This document shows, piece after piece, positions 22,031-34,251 of a DNA stretch of 64,000 bases. A program made the translations under genes and the position numbers. The DNA is from Pterois miles (taxonomy: Eukaryota; Chordata; Actinopteri; Perciformes; Scorpaenidae). The notes below the pieces were generated by a model. The model ran no database searches. It was not told the origin of the DNA and was given only the letters and a program-made list of their open reading frames with translations. Within the stretch, counting starts at the first letter, position 1. The number at the start of each line of letters is the position of its first letter. The stretch spans positions 1,592,501 to 1,656,500 of the forward strand of contig CAMQGK010000242.1 of NCBI GenBank assembly GCA_947000775.1, read 5' to 3'.

Positions 22031-24693
22031 CCTTAAACACAGCGACCTGTACTCCACAGACTAAACACACGGCTTTACCTTGTGTTTAGAGGTCCATATT
22101 TTGATAAAAACTCTACATTCTGTATCGGCCTTTCTTATTTTAACGTGACATTTTTGAGGGCAGTTAACTCACATCTCTTGTAAATGTCAAAACACAGCGA
22201 AGGCAGGGACGTACATAAATTAAAAAAACAGCAGACTCCTTCAAAATAAAACAATGCTCAGCTGTGTTGTGTGTGTGATGTACATTTCTTTATGTGTAAT
22301 TCCTAATGTAGCACTGACCTGATGCAGGCCGGTCAGGGACCCGGCGGCCCTACGACGCCCAGGTCTGCTTTAGAGGCTGCTTCTGCTCTTTATGCTGCAG
22401 AGAGAGATGCTAACCACAGATAACTCATTCAAATGAAAGTAAAAGTGTATTTGTGCAGTGACAAATACAAATGAGCTGGCAGCTTGTACATCACACACAT
22501 CCTGAAATTAGCTCTCTGTCACAGGCCTGCTGGGCTCCAGCGAATCATAGTGTCTCGTTGGTCAGATTACAGATGAGCTGGAGGCGTCACTGTGCAGGGA
22601 TGATACTGACTTTAACTACAGCACATGGTGTTAAGGGGGTTTGATTAAATGCGGTACTTGGTTCCTCTGTGTGTTCCTGCTGTTTCACCAGCTTTGGTGT
22701 CATGAAACCTTTTCCAAACCACAGAGGATGAAGTCGTAGATGCAAAGCGTTTTTTGTGACACTTTTTAACGCCGTGTGTTTTCCCTCAGCAGTCATTGGC
22801 TCAGTGGAGAGTTTAACGGTCTCATGATGATCTTAAAGGAGTAGTTTGACATTATGTTCTCTTGCTCTTCAGCCCACTGCAGCGGTACGTCAACGTGGGC
22901 GCCATATTGGACCCAGACTGGCCTGCAACCCAATACTAGTGAACGTAGACCTGCTGTTTTTCTGGATAAAAAGCATCATAACATCTACGTTTCTCAACCG
23001 ATTTCAGCGACTCGTTATTATATTAAAGGGTTTATGATCTACGAAGAGTAGAAAAATAAAGTTTAAACTTACTCCCGAAGATGTACTCCAGATATCTAGC
23101 AAGACTTATGATGACTGGACTAATGGTCAATGAATTATGGCCAATTTCTGGCTAAGCCCCACCCTCTTAATGTTCGTTGGTCAATATCTTAAGAACAAAA
23201 TGAGATATCAACAAGCTTTATGCAACTTTTGATGAGGTCTGTCCAATAATGATCCTCACAAAATGTTGTAACAACTGGACGTACGGTTTAGGAGATTAAA
23301 AAAAAAAAAAAAAAAAAAATGGCCGACAATGTAGTGGAAGGACTTTGGTGGTCTGAGAAGCTTTTTTGTAGAACCGTTCAGTAGTAGGTCTGTCAAATTT
23401 CAAGTCAATATAAGTTATGGTGTGAAGGGGCTGGACTGGAAAATGTAGTAGTGCCATCATTATGACATCTTGGCCATTCACGGCAGCACGTTTCATGACT
23501 CTAGCTCGTTATAATATAGCATATAATGCTAAATAGGCCCCGCCCTCAGCAGGCAACCCTGGACTCACGGTGCGGTCAGAGGCCTCCTGAAGATCTGGGA
23601 ATGTGAGTTTTATTTACAGTTTCTGGACCGTTTGAGTTTTGCCTTTGTGAGTGTGAACCAGACCAGCTGTGAAACTGGACCACATATCATCCTCACATTG
23701 GTTCGGTTCAGGAACTGGTCCTTTAGGTGTGAACCTCACTTTAGTGTCCAGTGAGCATGTTAATGCAAGCAGGCGTCACTCTTATTATAGGGATAGCAGT
23801 ACATCCTCTTCTGTCAGTACGGTGTATACTGTATACTAAGCCCTCCAGCAAAACCCCCTCTTATCTCCAGCAACTAAACGCTTCAGGAACTAGCCACAGC
23901 CGCCTTGTTTGTAGCTCAACAGGCGCCGTGTTGCATATTTCAGATTAGCCTTTTATTTACAGGTCAAATAAATAAGATCAGATTTTGTTTCTCTTGTTCA
24001 TGCTGCTGCCTGGTACCTGATATGGTTTTCAAGATTTGAGTTGTGCTCGCTGTAATTTTCATGTTTGTTTAATGTGATTTTCATGTGACAGCAGCACTGG
24101 TTGAGTGAGGGGAAGGCGTGCAGAGGAGTGTACGTTTAGACTCATTGACATGTGCAGAGGAGGTTTTTTTATGAGGTTGTTTGTGCACTCTGAGTGGGTG
24201 AAGTGTGTGTGTGTGCATACCTGCCGTAACCTTTCATCCTTCTATTCTGGAGGCAAAATGAAAGTACAGCGGGTTTAACGTGGCTGCAGCATTCCTGTCT
24301 TATTACGCTGTTTATAAGTGCTCTAAAGTCCTGTCAGCTGACAACTTGTGTCTTATCTCTAATGTCCACTGAGAGGGTTGTGTTTCATTCCTCAGAAAGC
24401 TGTCTCAGATTCGGCTGTGCAGAGAACAAGAAACCAGCTCAGGTGACTTGCTCCAGATGTTTGCTCATAGGTGGCACAGATGAAATGAGCTGTGCTAAGA
24501 TTACAGCTGTTCTGGATAAACAGAAATATTTTGAGGAATAAACAGTCAGCAAACATGCAAGAACACAACTTTTAGGTCAGAATATTTCACATATTTGTTT
24601 TATGGAAACGGGACTAAAAAAGCTGCAGTGGAGCTGTGGAAGGAAACAGAAAGCAGTGCATGTATGCGTGGTTGTTTTTATACTGTATATGTT
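22031..24693. other. Gene-free stretch with repeat traces
   Basis: CTTAAAGGAGTAGTTTGACA at 22833 resembles a fish MITE start. The 23100-23470 segment (GCCCCACCCTCTTAATGTTC, TTCAAGTCAATATAAG) looks like dispersed repeat and holds an A21 run at 23298-23319. No exon, RNA gene or long tandem repeat seen; short frames lack motifs. Confidence 0.4.
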
Positions 24694-25258
24694 TTAACAT
24701 ATATCTAAAGCTTAGGGTGCTGGAAGGTGTGGTTCACCTACACAGACCCAAAATAATGAAGAATAGCTCCACAACGACCAGGTCTATCAGCAGGATCCTG
24801 GTCTCTGTGGACCGGTAAGACCTCAGAGGATTCATCCCCAGTGTCAGTAACACTGTGACTGTTACTGTGTCTGAGGAAACTGGGATGAACCAGAGGAATC
24901 CTGGTCTAAACTGTTGTCTACATTAGACAGCGGATGACACCATTATTTTGACCCCAAATGGAGTCGTTTTATTATAATAATGAAATATGGTCATTTAAAA
25001 CTCTCAATAACAATACAAACAAGAAACAAAAATCCAAGCATGAAAATTCAATATAAAAATATTATAAATTAAAAATATTGATTTAGTAACTAAAATATTG
25101 AAATCATTAAACATAGTTTGGACTAAATCCACTTGGAGGGTTTTAGCAGCGTTGAGGCCTCGTCTGTTAGAAACTCTTCAGAATAAAGACCACCACAGTA
25201 TTTTATGAGGCTTTTAAAGGCAGCTCAGCTGGTACCGGTACCGGGTCCGTCGGGTTAA
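24694..25258 (+). mobile_element. TTAA-flanked piggyBac-like MITE, copy 2 (565 bp, internal deletion)
   Basis: TTAA at 24694-24697 and 25255-25258. It matches both ends of copy 1 at 16111-17035. The interior jumps from GCGGATGACACCATTATT to TTTGACCCCAAATGGAGTC, lacking about 360 bp present in copies 1 and 3. The first 20 bp are slightly altered (CATATATCTAAAGCTTAGGG). Confidence 0.8.
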
Positions 25259-27186
25259 ACGGGTTCATATGATTAATTTTATATTTGTTTATTTTTATTC
25301 ACTGGCTGTGTGTATCTCATTTGAGTTACAGCTGTTTATCGGAGTCAGTGATGGAGACGGTGACCAGTAATAAATGTCTGTGGAGGTTGGGACAGTGAGG
25401 CCATCAGGAACTGGTCTGTTTTCATTCCCAGTTCCTTCAGAGGCCTGTATCCTGTGGCAGTTATCAGTACTTGAACTTTGAAACAAATCTTCTTCCTAAT
25501 TTGACTGAATTGCTCTTGTCTGAGTTGTAGCAGGAACTCACACCCATAATACACAAAGGTTTTGTTGGGCAACCATGGCCGACAACTTACTGGACCAGGT
25601 TTCCAGTAAAATGCTGCCACAGGTTGCACCTGGCTTAATGGACGACGACGACCCGACGACGCCACCGAAGGGGTTAACTGTCTCACGATGTGCAGTTTAT
25701 TGCTAACCACCGGCTGCCACAGTGAACTACTGCAGTGGCGTTTTTAGTCAGAGCTACTGGTTTCCAGTAAAGACCTGCACCCAGTAGCTTCACAGCAGAG
25801 GAAGTGGTGGTGGAGCCTGAAACTCTGTTCAGAAAAACAGTGATCACGCCTCAATTACTTATCTCTTTATTTGACATACATTTATGTATCTGCTTTTATT
25901 TCATTGAGCTACAGCATCTTCCTGTGAGCACACCCAGTGAAAGAAAAGGTCAAAGGTCAAAGCCACAGCACACTACAACGAACAGAGCAAATATGGCTTT
26001 TTAATCCAGCTGTGAGGTGTTTCACCAGCTGCTCATTCATCTCATAACTCATAGTTAAAAACACAGCAGACACCATAAAGAGAGAGTCTAACCTGGTGTA
26101 TGTATGTATAATCTATATATAATCTGCTCCTTTTGATTCTCTACAGTATTACGTAAACCACATTTTACTTTGTGAACGAATGTGGAGCCGGTGTCGCCAC
26201 CACCTCGTGCTATACGCAGGCTTATAGCGCCACTCGGTGGTAAAGCACCGACATGACGTTTAGTGGAGGGATCCACATCTGCTTCGCCGCTGAAACACAG
26301 CCTCTGAAACTAGGGCCCTCTTTGTTACATCTTACATCTCTTACAAGACGATGTAAACTCACACCATGTATACATGCAGGGCTCTCTAGTCTTCTGACCA
26401 GTCAAAGCACTTCACACTACGTGTCAGCATTCACCCATTAACACACACATTCATTCAAAACTTAAACTGAAACTTAAGCTAAGAAACGTGACTGAAGCAT
26501 AATGTGTTCACTTGGGAAAACATTTGGCCTGTTTTTGTGAATCAATGAGATCTCATTCAGTCATTTAGAGCTTGATATCATGGAAGCAAACGTCCAGCAC
26601 TGAGACACTGATGAAGAATGACAATGAAGCTGAGGCACAATTGCCTGATTGTCCTGTTGAACCAGCCTAATGCATGTCAGACGCATCGTCTTATCCACGA
26701 AGCGTCTCCTAATGTCTCCCACCACAATAAAACAGGATTAAACTACACAGGCAACAGAGACGGAGAAAAACTGAATGCATCACACCTCCGTCAGAAACTG
26801 TATTTTTCACACAGAAATGAGACTTGACATCTCTGTTTTACCGAGGCTGCTCATTAAGGCACCTACGATGCAGTTCTATTCATGCTGTACTTTACCTTTA
26901 ATATAGTATATCTATATGTATATAGATAACATAGTAATAATATAGTAAATCTATATGTAACGTTACTGTCTGAGGTGGCATTCACAGGCTCTCTGCATGC
27001 TGTAAGTTTGAGTTTTAAGGAGATGACGTGCTCATCGGACCGAGGCAGGTCTGACCTTGGTGACCTTACTGTTGTCCTGCTTGCTGCCAGAAGAGGGCAG
27101 TGTTTCCCACATCAGCCATCAGCCCAGTGTTTCTGATGGAGAACCAGACACAGCAGAGGCCTTCACTGTTTCCAACAGACGGCTTG
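25259..27186. other. Gene-free stretch
   Basis: No exon supported. GTCAAAGCACTTCACACTAC at 26401-26420 with ATTCACCCATTAACACACAC resembles the 3' end of a fish LINE. AT-rich TATATAGATA/TATATG sequence lies at 26895-26960. Confidence 0.4.
26400..26456 (+). mobile_element. Short LINE 3'-end-like fragment
   Basis: CAAAGCACTTCACACTACGT then CATTCACCCATTAACACACA is close to a widely dispersed fish LINE tail. Only about 57 bp, and no second copy in this window. Confidence 0.35.
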
Positions 27187-28047
27187 ACTCCTCCACTCCT
27201 CTCCTCCACTCCTCCTCCTCCTCTCCTGTCCTCCTCCTCCTCCTCCTCCTCCTCCTCTCCTGTCCTCCTCCTCTCCTCCTCTCCTCTCCTCCTCCTCCTC
27301 CTCTCCTGTCCTCCTCCTCTCCCTCCTCTCCCCTCTCCTCTCCTCCTCCTCCTCTCCTGTCCTCCTCTCCTCCTCCTCTCCTCTCCTCTCCTCCTCCTCC
27401 TCCTCTCCTCTCCCCCTGCTCCTCCTCTCCTCTCTCTCCTCTCCTCCACTCTGCTCTTCTCCTCCTCTCCTCTCCCTCTCTCCTCCACTCCTCTCCTCCT
27501 CTCCACTCTGCTCTTCTCCTCCACTCTCCTCTCCTCCTCCTCTCCTCCTCTCCCCCTGCTCCTCTCCTCCTCTCCTCTCCTCCACTCCTCTCCTCCTCTC
27601 CTCCTCTCCTCCACTCTCCTCCTCTCCTCCACTCCTCTCCTCCTCTCCTCTCCTCCTCCTCCTCTCCTCCTGCTCCTCTCCTCCACTCCTCTCCTCCTCT
27701 CCTCCCCTCTCCTCTCCTCTCCTCCACTCCTCTCCTCCTCTCCTCCCCTCCTCCTCTCCTCCTCCTCTCCTCCTCTCCTCCTCTCCTCTCCTCCACTCCT
27801 CTCCTCCTCCTCCCTCCTCTCCTCCACTCCTCTCCTCTTCTCCTCCACTCCTCTCCTCCGCTCCTCTCCTCCTCTCCTCTCCTCTCCTCCTCTCCTCCCC
27901 TCCTCTCCTCTCCTCCACTCCTCTCCTCTCCTCTCTCCTCCACTCCTCTCCTCCACTCCTCTCCTCTTCTCCTCCCCTCCTCCTCTCCTCCGCTCCTCTC
28001 CTCCTCTCCTCTCCTCTCCTCCTCTCCTCCTCTCCTCTCCTCCGCTC
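27187..28047. repeat. 860-bp polypyrimidine (CTCCT)n block
   Basis: Units of CTCCT and CTC with occasional CCACTCC, CTGTCC, TGCTCCT and CCGCTCC interruptions. The plus strand is almost entirely C and T. Such mirror-like polypyrimidine tracts can adopt triplex (H-DNA) structures. Overlapping frames of 251-369 codons on both strands (Leu/Ser/Pro-rich plus, Glu/Arg-rich minus) are artefacts of stop-free composition. Confidence 0.97.
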
Positions 28048-28319
28048 AATCCACCAACAAGCCTCCTCACTTCTCGCGAGGGTCAGAAGGGTGGAGGAGA
28101 TGAGGAGGCCAAAAACTGGGTAATGAGATGCAGCTCATTAGTAGTCTTTAAACCACGATCATCCCAAGGGAGTGGATGTTTGAAGCCCCGCCCCCTGAGG
28201 AATGGGTAGTATTGATTGGTTGGCGGGTGTCAGCTGGCGGTATTGATCAGCATACTTAAAGACAACAATGAGGGAGAGCAGTGAGAAACGGTCAGGTTTT
28301 GGTTCACACAGTAGATGAG

Positions 28320-28320
<1 letters not shown>

Positions 28321-28389
<69 letters not shown>
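28321..28389. repeat. (GT)n microsatellite, about 68 bp
   Basis: Uninterrupted GT run after GAGCTCT. Confidence 0.97.
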
Positions 28390-28390
<1 letters not shown>

Positions 28391-28456
28391 ATTGTAATGA
28401 ATATTAATTGAGCTGCAGCTGTCAGTTACAGCATTCTACAGTCTTCCTTCATAGCA

Positions 28457-30680
28457 GGCTACGTATAACAGACTGTTGCTACGTATAACACTGTTGCTAC
28501 GTATAACAGACTGTTGCTACGTATAACACTGTTGCTACGTATAACACTGTTGCTACGTATAACAGACTGTTGCTACGTATAACACTGTTGCTACGTATAA
28601 CACTGTTGCTACGTATAACAGACTGTTGCTACGTATAACACTGTTGCTACGTATAACAGACTGTTGCTACGTATAACACTGTTGCTACGTATAACACTGT
28701 TGCTACGTATAACACTGTTGCTACGTATAACAGACTGTTGCTACGTATAACACTGTTGCTACGTATAACACTGTTGCTACGTATAACGGACCGCTGCTAC
28801 GTATAACACTGTTGCTACGTATAACACTGTTGCTACGTATAACGGACCGCTGCTACGTATAACACTGTTGCTTCGTATAACGGACCGCTGCTACGTATAA
28901 CACTGTTGCTTCGTATAACGAACCGCTGCTACGTATAACACTGTTGCTTCGTATAACTGACCGCTGCTACGTATAACACTGTTGCTACGTATAACACTGT
29001 TGCTACGTATAACGGACCGTTGCTTTGTATAACACTGTTGCTACGTATAACACTGTTGCTTCGTATAACTGACCGCTGCTACGTATAACACTGTTGCTAC
29101 GTATAACAGACCGCTGCTACGTATAACACTGTTGGTATGTATAACACTGTTGGTATGTATAACACTGTTGCTACGTATAACATGGAACCGTTGCTACGTA
29201 TAACACTGTTGCTACCTATAACAGACCGCTGCTACGTATAACAGACCGCTGCTACGTGTAACAGACCATTGCTACGTATAACAGACCGCTGCTACGTATA
29301 ACAGACCGCTGCTACGTATAACAGATCGCTGCTACGTATAAGACTGTTGCTACGTATAAGACTGTTGCTACGTATAACAGGCCGTTGCTACGTATAACAG
29401 GCCGTTCCTACGTATAACACTGTTGCTACGTATAACAGACTGTTGCTACGTATAACAGACCGTTGCTACGTATAACAGGCCGTTGCTACGTATAACAGGC
29501 CGTTGCTACGTATAACAGGCCGTTCCTACGTATAACAGACCGCTGCTACGTATAACACTGTTGCTACGTATAACAGACTGTTGCTACGTATAAGACTGTT
29601 GCTACGTATAACACTGTTGCTACGTATAACAGACTGTTGCTACGTATAAGACTGTTGCTACGTATAACAGCTGTTGCTACGTATAACAGGCCGTTGCTAC
29701 GTATAAGACTGTTACTACGTATAAGACTGTTGCTACATATAACAGGCCGTTGCTACGTATAAGACTGTTGCTACATATAACAGACTGTTGCTACGTATAA
29801 GACTGTTGCTACATATAACAGGCCGTTGCTACGTATAACAGGCCGTTGCTACGTATAAGACTGTTGCTACGTGTAACAGGCCGTTGCTACGTATAACACT
29901 GTTGCTTCGTATAACTGACCGCTGCTACGTATAACACTGTTGCTACGTATAACAGACCGCTGCTACGTATAACAGACCGTTGGTATGTATAACACTGTTG
30001 GTATGTATAACACTGTTGGTATGTATAACACTGTTGGTATGTATAACACTGTTGGTATGTATAACACTGTTGCTACGTATAACGGACTGTTGCTACGTAT
30101 AACGGACCGTTGCTACCTATAACAGACCGCTGCTACGTATAACAGACCGCTGCTACGTATAACAGACCGCTGCTACGTGTAACAGACCGCTGCTATGTAT
30201 AACAGACCGCTGCTATGTATAACAGATCGCTGCTACGTATAAGACTGTTGCTACGTATAAGACTGTTGCTACGTATAAGACTGTTGCTACGTATAAGACT
30301 GCTGCTACGTATAAGACTGTTGCTACGTATAACACTGTTGCTACGTATAACAGACCATTGCTACGTATAACACTGTTGCTACGTATAACAGACTGTTGCT
30401 ACTTATAACACTGTTGCTACGTATAACAGACTGTTGCTACGTATAAGACTGTTGCTACGTATAACAGGCCGTTGCTACGTATAAGACTGTTGCTACGTAT
30501 AAGACTGTTGCTACGTATAACAGGCCGTTGCTACGTATAAAGACTGTTGCTACGTATAAGACTGTTGCTACATATAACAGGCCGTTGCTACGTATAACAG
30601 ACTGTTGCTACGTATAAGACTGTTGCTACGTATAACAGGAAAAGCTGTTGCTACGTATAACAGACCATTGCTACGTATAA
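28457..30680. repeat. 2.2-kb minisatellite with TGCTACGTATAA core
   Basis: About 115-120 units sharing the core TTGCTACGTATAA, with a palindromic TACGTA, followed by linkers of different length: CACTG (18-bp unit), CAGACTG, CAGACCG or CAGGCCG (20-bp), or GACTG (17-bp). Variants are clustered: CGGACCGC near 28780-28990, GTTGGTATG near 29130-29160 and again at 29985-30065, CAGGCCG mainly after 29380. Shared rare variants (TTCGTATAACTGACCGC at 29061 and 29907; CTACCTATAACAGACCGC at 29213 and 30110; CAGATCGC at 29322 and 30223) indicate a block duplication 850-900 bp apart. The array ends in (TAA)n at 30678-30695. No coding. Confidence 0.97.
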
Positions 30681-31009
30681 TAATAATAATAATAAAGTTT
30701 GTATATCGTTCTGTAGCTTCCCAGTGGTGTTCCTTATATATTCCTTATGTATTCAAATCCAAACATTCAGATTTTGGTCAAAGAGTCAATGTTTAACGTC
30801 AAAATGCCTTTTTTCCCTTCAAGCCGTCGTAAGAACGTTTTCCCATGTGATGTGACGTAGGTCTCTGATGTACGATGATGCTCTACATATATACTGAATA
30901 CAGTATACATGCTGTATACCCTTATCCATTCAGGGTGTATTACAGTAAGGTAGACGGCGGTCGGTGAGCTCGCAGTCTGGAGAAGCAGCGGGAAGCTCGG
31001 CAGCGTCCT

Positions 31010-31165
31010 GCTGTGGACGCCACGTCGGTTCAGATCAGAAAGTCACAATAACACAAACTAGCTGACCGCCGGAAGCAGCAGAGACCAGCAGCTGTTCTGA
31101 GAGGGAAAATACTGCTTTTATCAACGCAGTCTGGTGGCTTTGAGGAGACCAGCTTACATTAAATG
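31010..31165 (-). mobile_element. MITE fragment related to 5163-5580
   Basis: ACAATAACACAAACTAGCTG, AGAGACCAGCAGCTGTTCTG and CAGTCTGGTGGCTTTGAGGA parallel the inverted-repeat MITE at 5163-5373 and the interior of 38919-39618. Ends not found. Confidence 0.5.
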
Positions 31166-32057
31166 TTATACATTTAGTGTACACCTTTTTTCAGGTGTCT
31201 AAAATCTGTTTTTCTGCTGCTCCCGTGGACACTTGCTTTACCTCGCCAGCAGACAGCCCTTTCTTTCTTCGGCTCCAGAACGTAGACTGACTGATTGGGT
31301 GTGGTGAAGACAGTCATTCCCATTTGGTTATTAAGGTTGAGGAAGTTTTGCGAAGTCCAGCGGCTGATACCAGAAAGGCAGGTGGTATGTTGAGTGGATT
31401 GTAAAGGGACATACGGTATGACTGACTGATGATAAATTATCAACTAATCAATTGTTTGTTGCCTATTTACACGTTTGTAGCAGCAGTGACTCAGAAGAGA
31501 ATATGGAGAGGGTCAAGTCTGATGATGATCAATGATGCCAGTCCAGTACATCAGATTAGTGTTTCAATGAGACAGAGTCACCACTGGACCCTCGGCGGAG
31601 ATAAAGACATCCCACCTGCAGCAGCAGCCCGGGTGGTCTCACTCAGCCATTAATCAGTGGGAACACATTCACAGTTTCCCTCTTTCTGTTTAACACACTC
31701 AGCCAACAGGACCACACACACCAGGCCCATAAGATGCAGACTTGGCAGCTCCAGATAGACTCCCACGCCATCACAGGACTTTCTGAGGGGGAAAGTCCCT
31801 CGCCCCCCCATATCTGTCCATGTGTCTTGGTGGGCTAATCAGAAACACAATAGTGTCTCAGAGTAGCACGTAGAAACTAATAGTGTTTAGACTGAAGAGG
31901 AGGTGAGTCAGATCCTCTGCTCCCTCTGACTCATGACCCAGACCCAGACCGGACCGGGTGGGACCGAGGGAACGTGGGAGGAAAAACGACAGAGGTGATC
32001 CTGGGAATTAATAATAAAACAGGCAAAGAGGTTTGTTTTAGGTCTGATTTAACCTGT
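31166..32057. other. Gene-free stretch
   Basis: Unique-looking sequence before the third TTAA element. No exon with convincing splice sites, no tandem repeat. Confidence 0.4.
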
Positions 32058-33011
32058 TTAACCCGACGGACCCGGTACCGGTACCAGCTGAGCTGCATGT
32101 TAAAACTCTGCCTTTAAAAGCCTCATAAAATACTGTGGTGGTCTTTATTCTGAAGAGTTTCTAACAGACGAGGCCTCAACGCTGCTAAAACCCTCCAAGT
32201 GGATTTAGTCCAAACTATGTTTGTTTGACAATCATTTCAATATTTTAGTTACTGAATCAATATTTTTAGGATTTATTATATTTTTACTATTGAAATATTT
32301 TTATACTTGGATTTTCATGTTTTTTGTTTACATTTTTATTGATCTGATTGTTATTGATCTAAGTTTTAATTGATCATATTTCATTATTATAATAAAACGA
32401 CTCCATTTGGAGTCAAAATTATTCAGTTTAGTTGTTATTTATTGATTTTCTACTGATCACAGTGGCAGAGTGTGATGATCCACAGGGTCAGTGTCACGGC
32501 CAAAGGCTCCACTGTGTTCACATAGTCTCCTGTAGTGGATATCAGGAGGATTTTAGAGCCAGATTCCCTTTCAGGAGCTAGAAAACCCATCTGGCACACT
32601 GTGGGTATCCAGGTGTCCACATGGAGAGTCCTCCTGGTCCTGTCCTGACTAAAACCTCTGTAGGATCTGAGCTGTGTGTTGTTTCTATCTGCTTTGGCTC
32701 AGTTGTAGTCGAGGAGTAGCTGAATGAGTTCAGTTCATCTCTGTTCATGGCGTCATTGTTATAATGGTGTCATCCACTGTCTAATGTAGACAACAGTTTA
32801 GGCCAGGATTCCTCTGGTTCATCCCAGTTTCCTCAGACACAGTAACAGTCACAGTGTTACTGACACTGGGGATGAATCCTCTGAGGTCTTATCGGTCCAC
32901 AGAGACCAGGATCCTGCTGATAGACCTGGTCGTTGTGGAGCTATTCTTCATTTATTTTGGGTCTGTGTAGGTGAACCACACCTTCCAGCACCACAGGGTT
33001 TAGGAGGTTCA
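32058..33011 (-). mobile_element. TTAA-flanked piggyBac-like MITE, copy 3, inverted
   Basis: Begins TTAACCCGACGGACCCGGTA at 32058, the inverse of the right end of copies 1 and 2, and ends CACCACAGGGTTTAGGAGG then TTCA at 33008-33011 where TTAA is expected (one substitution). The interior includes the segment deleted from copy 2. Opposite orientation to copies 1 and 2. Confidence 0.8.
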
Positions 33012-34122
33012 GGGTAATCTTGGAGACTAGCTGATTATCTGTTATTTTGTCCACCCCTGTACATGTTGGTTACATATAGTGTGACATTAACAGAGAAAGA
33101 GAGATGCAGTAAATGGATGTGTGGGTTCTGGTCCGTTCCCACTAGTTGTGAAATCTCCTCCCAACACTGTTTCCATGTTTAACATCACCAGACCAGTTGT
33201 TCCACTTTATGTCACTGGCAACCAGTCATGGTAAATTCATAGCTGGAGGACGGAGGTGGAGGTGGAGGCAGACTCATGGAAATGCTGACAGGAAGACTTG
33301 TGTATCTTCAACGTAGTGTGACTTTCAAAAGCCAACTCGGACAAACTGCTGTTTCAGATTAGCTTGTTGCATAATCTGAGCGGGGTGTTAATGATGAAGT
33401 TAACCATGTTTGTATTTCTATTAGCAGTTTCGCTGGCATTAAAGGGACACATAAAGAAAATAGGTCTTTTCTCAAAAAAAAGTCATGAACACACAACACA
33501 CAGGACGACAGATCTGTAAAACTGACTGTAAAACTTTACAGCTTGTGTTGCACCATTACGACTCGGCGATCGTCCCGTCCAACCTACATAAACATCAGTC
33601 ACACTTATTTACATACGATACTGCTCTCCCAGACATTATTCATGCATTTGCATTCTTGCATGCATGCGTAGTGTGAATTTTGTATGTTTTTCTCCCCTGA
33701 ACCTCGTGGGCCGTTTTAAAGCTGATTTCACAACAGAGCAGCGGTGAAGTCTTTGGACTCTGCGTTGAAGCACGACCGAACTTTTAGCGGTGACGTGAAG
33801 TGCAGCCAGAGAGGACCTGCAGCCAATCACTACACAGACCTTGTGACTCCTGTGACATGTTGACCTGTGTTACTAAGAATATCTTCCTGCTGAAATACAT
33901 GAACACGTCTCCCGACGGTAGAAAAATGTAATTATTGAGGCAAGCCGCACTTAACTGCTGCCTGGTGTGAATTTGCCGTTAGGTGCATTAAAACTGCGAT
34001 AATCCTGCGTTGAACAACTGTATAAAGTTGTTAGCGAGGGAACTGCGGCGCTGAAGGATGTGACAGCCCACTGCTGTTGACTCTTCCCACTGGCAAACAC
34101 CCTGGAGTAAGGTCAGCAGCAG
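33012..34122. other. Gene-free stretch
   Basis: No exon or recognised repeat apart from a short GGAGGTGGA run near 33250-33270. Confidence 0.4.
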
Positions 34123-34251
34123 CTGGACCCCCACAGGGTGCTGGGTCTGCAGGACCCCCACAGGGTGCTGGGTCTGCTGGACCCCCACAGGGTGCTGGGT
34201 CTGCAGGACCCCCACAGGGTGCTGGGTCTGCTGGACCCCCACAGGGTGCTG
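34123..34251. repeat. 27-bp minisatellite, 4.8 copies, alternating dimer
   Basis: Unit starts CTGGACCCCCACAGGGTGCT and ends GGGTCTG. Copies alternate between CTGGACC and CAGGACC starts, giving a 54-bp higher-order unit. The frames that repeat as GPPQGAGSA or PCGGPADPA are artefacts of the 27-bp (9-codon) period. Confidence 0.92.

Noticed and set aside
28071..28082. TCTCGCGAG promoter-like motif beside a CCGCCCCC box at 28188
   Set aside because: Single weak motifs without CpG enrichment or an adjacent exon.
27057..28209. Five overlapping frames of 251-369 codons on both strands
   Set aside because: Pure composition effect of the polypyrimidine block; being open in several frames on both strands excludes coding selection.
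28457..30680. CRISPR-like look (short conserved repeat with variable spacing)
   Set aside because: Spacers are only 5-8 bp and themselves repeat; the host is a vertebrate and there are no cas genes. It is a minisatellite.
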